Assembly (NCBI RefSeq): GCF_902459465.1
Contig: NC_047068.1
Coordinates: 21,165,195 to 21,229,194, forward strand
Direction of reading: 5' to 3'
Length of the DNA: 64,000 nt
DNA from: Asterias rubens
Taxonomy: Eukaryota; Echinodermata; Asteroidea; Forcipulatida; Asteriidae
Part shown: piece after piece, positions 10,804 through 26,528 of the stretch
How positions within the stretch are numbered: position 1 is the stretch's first letter
Layout: each line of letters begins with the position of its first letter
Position numbers and translations under genes: made by a program
The notes under the pieces: model-generated
What the model saw: the letters and a program-made list of their open reading frames with translations, nothing else
The model's database searches: none
What the model was told of the DNA's origin: nothing

Positions 10804-11205
10804 GCTGGTTCGGTATCGATTCTTTCGGTATCGATTATTTCGGTATCAATTATTTAAGTATCGATTCTTTCGGTATCGATTCTTTCGGTATCGATTACTT
10901 CGGTATCAATTATTTAAGTATCGATTCTTTCGGTATCGATTCTTTCGGTATCGATTCTTTCGGTATCGATTCTTTCGGTATCGATTCTTTCGGTATAGAT
11001 TCTTTTGGTATCGATTCTTTTGGTATCGATTCTTTCGGTATCGATTCTTTCGGTATCGATTCTTTCGGTATCGATTCTTTCGGTATCGATTCTCTTAGTA
11101 TCGTTTCTTTCAGTATCGATGATTCCGGTATCGATTATTAACGTGTCGATTTTTCAGTATCGATTTTTTCATGATCTATTTTCCAGTATCGATTATTTCC
11201 GTGTC
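10804..11205 (+). repeat. 15-bp satellite array, unit TTTCGGTATCGATTC
   Basis: About 25 units of TTTCGGTATCGATTC, near-perfect in the middle (10850-11095) and decaying at both edges. Every unit holds the palindrome ATCGAT. Because 15 is divisible by 3, all frames stay open and spell pentapeptides such as SFGID. This is an artefact of period, not evidence of coding. A higher-order block (TATTTCGGTATCAATTATTT) occurs twice near the left end. Confidence 0.95.
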
Positions 11206-11945
11206 GTGCAATACAATTCATGCGCACTTGGGACAGTGATAAACCCACACAAAATGTGGACACAAAACAACGTTCGTGATATTATCGGGAAATGAACGAA
11301 CTTTAAGTTAAACTTCAGCTCCCTTTCATACCATGAAAGTACATCAAGCATATCTTGTTTTTGGTTCTTTTAAGTTAAAACGTTCTACAATGTGTTGATC
11401 ACATTATGCCAATTTTATAAATTTTAAAACAATAAACAGAATACCCCTCCCCCAAATTTGTCTTTTGTTGTAATACGGCCCCATTATGGACTCGCTACCC
11501 GGGGATGCTTAAGAAATCATGAGAAACAATAACATTGATGTACCTTTAAAGTTGTTTCTTTATTTAATATTTTCATTGCAATATCTGAAGTTCTGTTCAC
11601 CGATTGATTAACATGAAGTGTCATCGTTGTCTTTTGCTCCTAATTTAGACGTTTTGTACCAATTTTGTTATGCTACGTATCAATTTTACCTGATCTTTTT
11701 AAAGCCCGAAAAGATCCGTAATAATTTTAAAGATATTTCTCGTAAAAATATTTCTCTGTCACTTAAATGTCATCGAACGACAGTCCAGTTCCTTTAAGCT
11801 TCTCTCTCTCACACATCACCAAGAGCTTTACTTTGAGCTTTAGACAGGCTTGTCTTCCAGCCACCAACAATACATACATGAAGGCAGAAAAGGATCATTA
11901 CTCAACTTAAAATGACTACAAGTATAACAGAGTGAGAGATTTAGA
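11206..11945. other. Intergenic, nothing recognised
   Basis: No gene, RNA or repeat that I can support. Confidence 0.4.
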
Positions 11946-11949
11946 TCTC

Positions 11950-12016
11950 CGAGACCCAAACTTGATGTCCCAAAACCAAAACTTGATGTCCCAAAACCAA
12001 AACTTGATGTTCCCAA
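11950..12016 (+). repeat. 20-bp tandem repeat, 3 units
   Basis: AACTTGATGTCCCAAAACCA occurs twice exactly and a third time with changes (TTCCCAAACAA). Confidence 0.8.
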
Positions 12017-14400
12017 ACAATGGACAATGATAGGTTTCATTTTCTACCCTCTATTACCTTGTGACTCAACTTAACCCTGTCAAGTGAGTTAGCCATGTTT
12101 TTTATGGCACAGTTAGCGTTTTTGTTAATTACTCCTCTCGTGAATGGAGTAGAAAGCCTTCCTTTCATGACTTCCTCCATTATACGTTTGTAAAACATAA
12201 TGGAGAATTTGAGTGGCCTAGGTTATCGGGTTTATCTTCTACGTCCATATCAACTGCTGGAAAAATTGAAAATGGCAGGCAACAAGCTTGTCTGTCAACA
12301 GGTAGTACAGACTTGACTGTGCCAGCTGGCAAGCTTCACCAAAGCTTCCTTAGAGTTGTTTACTATGGTGGTCTGGGTTGGGATGCGGGAGGGATTTTGT
12401 TTGACTTTTTGAATGGAGTGTCTGAAGAGAAAGGTCAATTGTGTTTATCCTCTTTTTGAGTCGGGCATAAATGTGTTCAGAAAGTAATGGGCCTTGAGTA
12501 AGAAGATCTTTTTACTTGCCATCCTCCTTCCAACCCCCTCCCCCCCACCTCAAAGGTGGTGGGGATGCTTAGAGTCCATTTATGCAACAGTGAATCCCCC
12601 GTGTTGGGTGTATAGTGTGTACACAGTGTATTACCCTAACACCGGAAAAGGCTTCAAGTGGATTCTGATAGAGGAAGACATGCTCTATTAAGTGATTTTT
12701 ATTTCGTTGATTTTTGGAATGATCGTTATTTTAAAAACTGGGTCAAAGGTCACGATAACATACTAAAGATTACAGTAACCCACATTTCTGAAAATTTATT
12801 TTTAACAAAAGAATTTATTTGAGCATGCAATTCTCATCATTTTGATACCAAATTTGCATATGTTATAAAAATTGACATGGTTATGACATATTTTTACCAA
12901 AAAGGTGGTATTTTACCCTAAAAACGTCAGATTTTATTGGTTTCTGTTCACACGGTAAGTCCGATCGAGCTAAAAATGTGTGCATTCATTTCTCATTAGG
13001 ACCTACAAGCACAGCAATTTTTATCAAAATCGGAAGACATGAGGTAAAAAAGTGCGTTGGTCTGACATGGAATGACCCATGTACAACCTGTAACATGGCA
13101 TCCTGCTTATTTTTGCTGATCAGAAAGTCGCTATATAAGCATATTTGTTGCTTAGTTAAATCAGATGACTGTAAAAAACAGCTAAATACCCGTTCCAAGC
13201 AATGTATATGGCATGACATTTTTGCCAGTAACATGTGTAAGCTTCAGGCAAACTATATTCGAACAAATTTTGTCCGGGTTTGACGGTGACCTCTGTAGTC
13301 CTCCGATATTAATCACACCAAATTAATTGTTTGGACTTAACATAAAATTGTGACTTATTCCCGTGACTTAACCCCGTGATAAGCAATTGTAATGAGGCAT
13401 ACTGGCCATCAGAGTTCCTATGTTTCACTTTGGCAGTTGGAAAGCCTACAAAATGATTTGTGAAGTGATAAGAGTTGAACTTAGAAACAACAATACAATA
13501 TTTAAAAACAAACTAGTTGGTGTTGAGATGAAATTAATTGCTTTTGGAGCATTGTTGATACTATTCAAATTGCATTATTGCTCTCATTATTATAATTAAA
13601 GTTTTGAATGCGCATTTTTTGTTCAATCACAACGTACCAGCAAAAGTACAATGTTCAGGGTTCTTTGCACGAGACCCCCCCCAAAAAAAAAATAAAAAAA
13701 ATAAAAAAATATGTACAGAAAGCTATGTGTATAAGAATTGGAAAGAATAAACAGTGCGCTGTTCAAAGAAACGCGTCGGAACTAAACAAACCAGCCCGTT
13801 GATTTTATAATGCACAAACAAACTACTACATAATTTGACTTTAGTCGTGCAATTCGGGATTGCTGTGCATGAACAATTTTTGAGCGACTACAATAACTAC
13901 AGCAGCAGTAACCATATTGTTACAAGGGTTAATACAAATAGTATGCTATATGTTTTTGTTTAGCATAATTTATGACTTCTCCGAGTTTTCCAACCGTCGG
14001 TTGGCAAAAACTCGGGCTTTGACCTTACAATAGAAAAACAAACTTTGACCCCACATACTGCTTTATGATTATAAAGTTCCCATAGTGCCTCGCTGGGTGG
14101 GGTTGTGGTTCGTGCAAATAACTCCGAACCATGTAATTTTTACTGACACACAATGCGCCCGTATATGAACTCATGAGCCAACAAACCAGGGATAAGTTGT
14201 GTTGACTTAAGAACGTAGACATGGATCCAGAATATGTGAAGCAGAGTAAGTACCCGGCGTAAAAAGCCAATACGATATTCAATTTGTAGTACAGTTTTAC
14301 CAAAAGGTAACGAACGCCGTGGTGTAACCATGGTAGGCCTATAGTATTGTACTGAATAAATGTTTTACCACTAGTGACCAATGGTGTTTTCATCTACGGC
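12017..14400. other. Intergenic, nothing recognised apart from one repeat relic
   Basis: No coding exon supported. 13090-13260 resembles a worn GGGCCC-type element (GTAACATGG..TTTTTGCTGATCAG..CAGTAACATGTGTAAGC). A poly-A/AAAT stretch lies at 13682-13708. Confidence 0.4.
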
Positions 14401-14676
14401 AAATTGTACTACAAGAATATACTTGTGTTGTAGCGTAACGTTATAATGATATTGGATTATGGTAGATTGTGGTTTCTATCGTATAATCCAATTAAAAAAA
14501 TGTAGGTCTTTGGTGTTTTGGTATGTCCAATTGGTAAATGAATGGTACTTTAGTGATTTTTAATGGGTGTGTGGTTGGTTCAATGGTGTTTAACGGTGCT
14601 TATATTTGCAAGTGGTCAGTAATTTGAAAGAGTACACTTGTCGTGGTGTGATCATATGGTATGTGAATGGTAAAAG

Positions 14677-15330
14677 CTACTTCATATTTAAAACTTATTT
14701 GACGTATTGGTGTGTCCATATATGTGTAATGGGAATGGTGTGGTGTTGTTGGTTGGTGTTTGTAAGGTAACTCAATTTTGTATCGCAATTAGTGCGATTT
14801 GAATAGTAAAATCCAACGCCCTTATAGTGTATGTCAATAGCGTAGTGGTGGGTCTGAATGGCACATTGTTTAATGGCGTAGTGGTGGGTCTGAATGGCAC
14901 ATAATGGGTGTTTGTTTAATGGTAATGATATGTAAATGCTGGCTACGTGCTTTGAATGATGTGCATAATATGCAAATTTATTAATATTAACGAAAGCTAC
15001 TTCATATTTAAAACTTATTTGGTTCATTGGGATTAGTGATGATATTTTGAATGGTCGGTGAATAATCGAATAAACTTGTTTGTAGGTCAATGACGTATTG
15101 GTGTGTCCATAATGTGTAATGAGAATGGTGTGGTGTTGTTGGTTGGTGTTTGTAAGGTAACTCAATTTTGTATCGCAATTAGTGCGATTTGAATAGTAAA
15201 ATCCAACGCCCTTATGGTGTATGTCAATGGCGTAGTGGTGGGTCTGAATGGCACATTGTTTAATGGTAATGATATGTAAATGCTGGCTACGTGCTTTGAA
15301 TGATGTGCATAAGATGCAAATTTATTAATA
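14677..15330 (+). repeat. 391-bp tandem duplication, G/T-rich strand
   Basis: The block starting ACGTATTGGTGTGTCCAT at 14702 recurs at 15093 (period 391) with GGTGTGGTGTTGTTGGTTGG, TATCGCAATTAGTGCGATTT and GGCTACGTGCTTTGAATGAT in the same order. The first copy carries an extra internal repeat of GCGTAGTGGTGGGTCTGAAT. TTCATATTTAAAACTTATTT flanks both copies (14680, 15000). The plus strand is poor in C through 14400-15330. Confidence 0.9.
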
Positions 15331-15339
15331 ATGACGATG

Positions 15340-16316
15340 GTTTTAAATATATAGCAACTTTACATAATTATGCGTTTTTGTTGAATAATGTAAATTTATA
15401 GGAAATCTTTTGTAATTTTCTCTTGCATTTTTCTTTATTATCCAAAGCCAATCGTTCATTATAATAGGCCTTACACGACAAAATAGTGTCCTTTTTTAAT
15501 GTTGAGGAATGAGTCTTGTTATAATCAATGTGAGCCATTTAAAGATAGTTTTAAACTAGTTTTTATAGTGCATTGATCATGGTATGGTGGTATGATGCAA
15601 TCATACTTATTCATTTTTGAGGAATTATCATTTTTATAATCAATGCATGTTTTAAGAAAACAAGGTTAAACTTCCTATGGATGTTGTATGATCATGTTAT
15701 GATGCAATCACCTTATGATCATCTTATGATCATCTGTGCTTGTTTGCTTGTTTGCATGTCTGTTTTTTTGTTTTTTCTATTGTCTGTCTGACTTTTTTTT
15801 TGCAAGCTTCTAATAAATACACCCCTACACGGGTGTAATTTTTAAAACGTCCGAGCATCAATGTTTACCTGCAAATAATGACACTTTCTTCGACGCCTAT
15901 GTCATCCACAATAACACAAGTTGTAAGTCAACAACCCCGGGGTCCCAATCTCTCTGACATAGCATACTTCGAGGTCCTACAAAATATGCATGAGACCGTG
16001 ACGCTCCGTTTTCTCTTGTAATTAATGGCGGTATGCACTTTGTGTCCCGTGGGTACCATGCCCTGATTGTAGGTTAATAGTCATGAGACTTCCTGTGAAA
16101 GTTGCTGGGGACCACTGCGTTTGTTAGTAGACCTACACAGTCTTATCATGCATTGACTGCTCTAAACAGCTACCTTTACTCATCTCAGTTATGTTTCCAT
16201 AACAGTTAGTCCTCTCCTTTTGATACCCTCTCTCTTTCTTTAGCCCAAACGTTGAGTGGTCTGTTACAGATGGTCCTTTTCGTTTTTATAACAGGCTTTG
16301 TTTTAAAATATGTCCA
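15340..16316. other. Upstream of SULT gene 2; no exon identified
   Basis: Should contain the promoter and perhaps the missing 5' exon of SULT gene 2, but I could not single out a TATA box or an ATG exon ending in a phase-1 donor. (TTATGATCATC)-like repeats lie at 15690-15735. Confidence 0.35.
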
Positions 16317-16419
16317 GACGTCGATTTCACCAAACTCTTCACAACTTAGGATTAATCTTTGGACTTAAGACGGGTTAAGTTCTGTAACCAAGACGTTAGG
16401 GCGCATTGAACCCATCCTA
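16317..16419 (+). mobile_element. AAATCGAC/CTTAGGATTAATC element, partial
   Basis: GTCGATTTCACCAAACTCTT, CTTAGGATTAATC and CATTGAACCCATCCT match, in inverse order, the fuller copy at 45699-45839. A third relative lies at 51965-52110. Confidence 0.6.
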
Positions 16420-16423
16420 TTAA

Positions 16424-16775
16424 AGGATTTGGGTACTTTTTCAAAATGTCCATAGATTTACATTTAACTTAACTTTTAAGATAATGATATGTGAAAAGCT
16501 TCCCTTCAAATATTACTTACTGAGGTGCTGTAGTTTTTGAGAAATGAGTAAAACAATGTCATGAAAAAACGTTTGTCAATGCTTAAAATAATTTTGGTCT
16601 CATGAGATCAAAATTATTTTCATGACATTGTTTTACTAATTTCCCCAAAACTACAACACCTCAGCACGTAGTATTTTCAGGGAAGCTTTCTACTATCATT
16701 ATCTTCAAACTGTGTACGTTTAGTGTAAATCTGTGGACATTATGTTTTTTGTCCTACAAAAAGTACATACACCCT
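16424..16775. mobile_element. TTAA-flanked palindromic MITE, AGGATTTGGG family, full copy
   Basis: TTAA at 16420-16423 and 16776-16779. The ends are AGGATTTGGGTACTTTTTC and AAAGTACATACACCCT. The two halves fold on each other around ATTTTGGTCTCATGAGATCA at the centre (GAGTAAAACAATGTCATGAA pairs with TTCATGACATTGTTTTACT). It ends only 102 bp before the first recognised exon of SULT gene 2. Confidence 0.85.
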
Positions 16776-16877
16776 TTAACCCTATGCGTTTCATGGACAC
16801 TGTGAATCAATTTGTGTTTAAAAAAAATCCCATTTTGATGTTTGTGATAACTTGTTTTTACTTTGTCCTTGTTTTAG

Positions 16878-23413
<6,536 letters not shown>

Positions 23414-23559
23414 TCTCCGAATCGTTCTATTATCACCACACTCACCACACACAAATAGTTGTAATTTGGATACATTTAATAGTATTAGTTGGACTTAGAT
23501 TTAATTATGACATGATTCTAGATTCAGATAAGGAATTATACTTTTTTATGCGTATAACA

Positions 23560-23842
23560 AACCTGTGACAATTTGATTAATAATGGGGAAAACACCCTTG
23601 TCACACGAAGGTATGTGCTTTCAGATGCTTGATTTCGGGACCTCAAAATCTAATGAGGTCTCGAAATCAAACTAAATTATTGTAGTGGAAAATTACTTCT
23701 TTCTCGAAAACTACGTTAATTACTTCAGAAGGAGCCGTTTTTCACATTATTTTATACTATTACACAGATCTCCATTGCTTGTTTTACCAAGGACGTTTTT
23801 ATCCGAACAATTACTTTATGAGTACAATTGTGTCCAGAGCCT
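23560..23842 (+). mobile_element. TTAA MITE, AGGCA family, left end truncated
   Basis: Right TTAA at 23843-23846 after GTGTCCAGAGCCT. ACACCCTTGTCACACGAAGG and GGTCTCGAAATCAAACTAAA place it in the family. It may overlap the 3' UTR of SULT gene 2. Confidence 0.7.
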
Positions 23843-23934
23843 TTAAACTTTCATAATTATGTTGTATTGGTCACATTTTGTAATTTGTGATAGATACCAA
23901 TGATGGCGCTGTCCCATTCAATGACTTTGTAGCA

Positions 23935-24370
23935 TGCAATTATATGTTCTCGATGCAAAACTACCCGGAGGACATTATCGCATACGCAATAATGTCCGCC
24001 GGACGGTTTGCATATGCAGTTGTGTCCGCCCCGTTCAAAACCGTCCTTGCAGTATTTTAAACGCCCTTGATAGACGGAACACGTTGGCCATTTTTTTTTA
24101 CAAGCTAAGTGCATGCCATGAATGACATGGGAAATGTTCGGCCATTGGGGATGGGTAATCGCTGAAATCATCGTGAATATTCATGCAGCATACGTAGGTT
24201 CAGTGCATGCACGCTCGCTACGCGCGCACATACGTGTACAATCATGTAGGCCCCCTATATATACATGTCTGCCGGACGGTTTTTTGCATAGCCCCGGACA
24301 CGATTGCATATGCAAAAGTGTCCATATGCAAAAGTGTCCGGAGCGGGCAGTATTGCATGGCAGACACAAT
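23935..24370 (-). mobile_element. TGTCCGG/GCATATGCA repeat element, copy 2 (inverted)
   Basis: Inverse of 19126-19585, with the same core blocks and the same edge of repeated GCATATGCA and TGTCCG units. The two copies lie about 4.4 kb apart in opposite orientation, bracketing the second half of SULT gene 2. Confidence 0.75.
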
Positions 24371-25256
24371 CCTACACTGTCGAGGCCTTTTCCCACGGCA
24401 ACTTTCTAAGTTGTGGAAAGATTTGCCCTGAATATGTTGGATATGAAACGTTCACTTTCTTCCGTTTGTAAGAAAAGTATTCTTATTGAACCATTTGAGT
24501 TTGGAGCATGCGTGAAAAAACTATTGCCTTTTCTATGTGAGCTGATAACCTGTATATATAATATTCGTTTTTAATTTTTCTTTTGTCATGAAATAAGAGT
24601 TATATATTTACTGTTCAATATTGGTGTTTTCGTATCGTTTGACTATTGATTGTTAATTTAACTCGTGCAAGTCATACTCATCTCTCTTTGGACGATGGGA
24701 TGGTCCAGTCCTGGAGGAACCAGTTGATTTGATATTACGAAGTCATTGTACTCTTCCGTTTTCTCTTCGTCTCTTAAGTTATTGGTTTGGTAAAGTTATA
24801 CAAACAGTTATAGAGCTGCCGTGTTAAATCATATTGTTGTTTATCACAGAACAAAATATGCAGAATTGGCTCACCATGCACTCTATATAAGTTCCCGGTC
24901 AAAAATGACCACTGGCTCTATGTCATAATGGTGCCTAACCCATGTTCAAAAATATGACAAAGAATCTGTGTAATGACCCATCGGAAATGGGTCAAACAAA
25001 CGCATATTCTCCTTGTTTGAGCAGCTTCTGGGATGGGTCAGCCTGACCAAGACACGGGTTGGGCTTCCTTAGACACGGGGTGCGGGTCAATCATTCTTAC
25101 CAGGATTTTTTGTGTGTAATCCGTAAGCTTTCAAGTTTAAACTGATAAATATATTTTTCGATAAACATAATCGATAATGTTTTCTGTTGTTCTCATTTGT
25201 AAGACAAATTCTCATAATGTTTAACAGCCATTGAGCTTATATTTGTATCCTGATAT
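24371..25256. other. Intergenic, nothing recognised
   Basis: No gene supported. The segment 24840-25120 has ACCCAT/GGGTCA repeats of low order (CCCATCGGAAATGGGTCA). Confidence 0.4.
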
Positions 25257-25296
25257 AAATAAAGATCCTGAAATAAATAAATAAATAAATAATATA
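25257..25296 (+). repeat. (AAAT)n microsatellite after AATAAAG
   Basis: ATAAATAAAGATCCTGAAATAAATAAATAAATAAAT. It looks like the tail of a retroposed sequence whose body is 25140-25256 (CTCATAATGTTTAACAGCCA...), but no second copy is in the window. Confidence 0.5.
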
Positions 25297-25394
25297 CTGT
25301 GTCTACTTACGTTCGCTCCCCCGTTCGTGAACATATCTTGCCCATGTCATCGAAATGGAGAAACTTACCCCAAAAGGGCCATAAAATAGTAATA

Positions 25395-25931
25395 AAACCC
25401 CATCACTCAATTGGTCGTCGTTGCAAGATAACAAAGGAAGAAAAAGCACTTAATTGTCACGAAGTTGTGTGCTTTTTCAGATGCTTGATTTCGAGACCTC
25501 ACATGTATACGTCTCGAAATCAGTTCAAATAATACTTTACTGAGAAATTACTTCTTTCTCAAAAACTACGTTACTTCAGATGAAGCCGTTTCTCACAATG
25601 TTTTATACAGCCTCTCTACATTGCTTGTTACCAAGTAAGTTTTCTGCTAACACTTATGTTGAGTATTTACTAGTCTAGGTTCCTAGACCATTGGTGTTGC
25701 GTGGTCACACACAACGAACGTTCCGATTATGCACGGCAAAAACTGTACACGCTTGTAATGAACGAACGCTGGCGGGCGCTCTGTTTCTCTAATTTCCGGA
25801 TCTCCCCATGTCAGCACCGGAAATCAGAGAAACAGAGCGCCCGCTAGCGTTCGTTCATTACAGTGTGTGACCACGCAACACCAATGGTCTAGGAACCTAG
25901 ACTAAGTATTTACCAACAGTGTCGCCCGCCT
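25395..25931 (+). mobile_element. TTAA MITE, AGGCA family, interrupted by a foldback element
   Basis: Left end truncated. Right TTAA at 25932-25935 after CGCCCGCCT. TGATTTCGAGACCTCACATG and TCTCACAATGTTTTATACAG identify it. It is split at 25671-25904 by the 234-bp element described separately. Confidence 0.8.
25671..25904. mobile_element. 234-bp foldback MITE with perfect 9-bp target duplication
   Basis: Flanked by AGTATTTAC at 25662-25670 and 25905-25913. The terminal inverted repeats are identical for 42 bp, starting TAGTCTAGGTTCCTAGACCA. After a 47-bp stretch unique to the left arm, pairing resumes (TGTAATGAACGAACGC, GGGCGCTCTGTTTCTCT) to a centre near 25815. A 9-bp duplication plus long inverted repeats is typical of Mutator-like elements. 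No transposase inside. Confidence 0.92.
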
Positions 25932-25999
25932 TTAAGTTTCTCAAGGCGTCTTAATTGCTTCCGTTGCTATAATACGAGTGTTGACATATCACTGTCGTT

Positions 26000-26509
26000 A
26001 TGGGCTTTGGGTACCAACATGTAGGCATATCGAATAGGCCATGGGTTCAATATCAATGCAGCGTGACTGTCAAATAAAAATGTCACTGAAAAACACTATT
26101 ATGATATTTCATCGAAAATCTGGCAATGCTGACGTTCCTGAACCCATGGGCGAACTGCAATTAAGACTGTTGCCACAAGTGACACTATTTTGAGAGTCAA
26201 CATTCTATTCAATTAATCTCAAATACGGAAAATCGTCAAACCTACCATATTGTATGAGACAAATGGATGTAGGCCCACCCTTAGTTTGTGGAGGCGGGTG
26301 GAAAGATGATCATGGAAGTAACAACTGTGGTTCAATCAACATGGCACCAACAGGCCACCGTAGGCTTCCGTTGTGTACATATTGCGTACAAAACGTGCAG
26401 TTCATGTTTATTTATTTAACGAGTAGTAAACATCAAGTCGAGTCTACTGCATGCAGGAGAAACATCTCTCCCCATAAAATTTGAAGGCGTCAACTCTTGC
26501 CCTGCAGCA
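26000..26509 (+). promoter_or_regulatory. Probable PARN promoter / 5' UTR region
   Basis: Immediately upstream of the PARN ATG. No TATA box in a convincing position and no mapped start. The short open frame at 26254-26484 has no features and ends before the ATG. Confidence 0.3.
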
Positions 26510-26528
26510 ATGGAAGTAACCAAAAAGA
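26510..26528 (+). CDS. PARN: PARN exon 1 (start codon, 19 nt coding)
   Basis: ATGGAAGTAACCAAAAAGA|GTAAGT encodes MEVTKK plus one base, which joins AT of exon 2 to make Asn7. The resulting MEVTKKNFKEVL matches the start of vertebrate PARN in length and pattern. The ATG has A at -3 (AGCAATGG). Confidence 0.9.

Noticed and set aside
10758-11141. Open frame encoding repeated SFGID, resembling a pentapeptide-repeat protein
   Set aside because: It is the translation of a 15-bp satellite; neighbouring frames are equally open and the ends have no gene structure.
14695-15165. His/Thr-rich open frame on the minus strand (156 codons)
   Set aside because: It follows the G/T-rich tandem duplication and repeats with it; no start context or splice sites.
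16733-16877. Hydrophobic N-terminal extension of SULT gene 2 that would suggest a membrane anchor
   Set aside because: The sequence is the end of a TTAA MITE and a polypyrimidine acceptor tract; the exon begins at 16878.
23857-24431. Cluster of overlapping Cys/His-containing open frames on both strands
   Set aside because: All fall inside the TGTCCGG/GCATATGCA repeat element.
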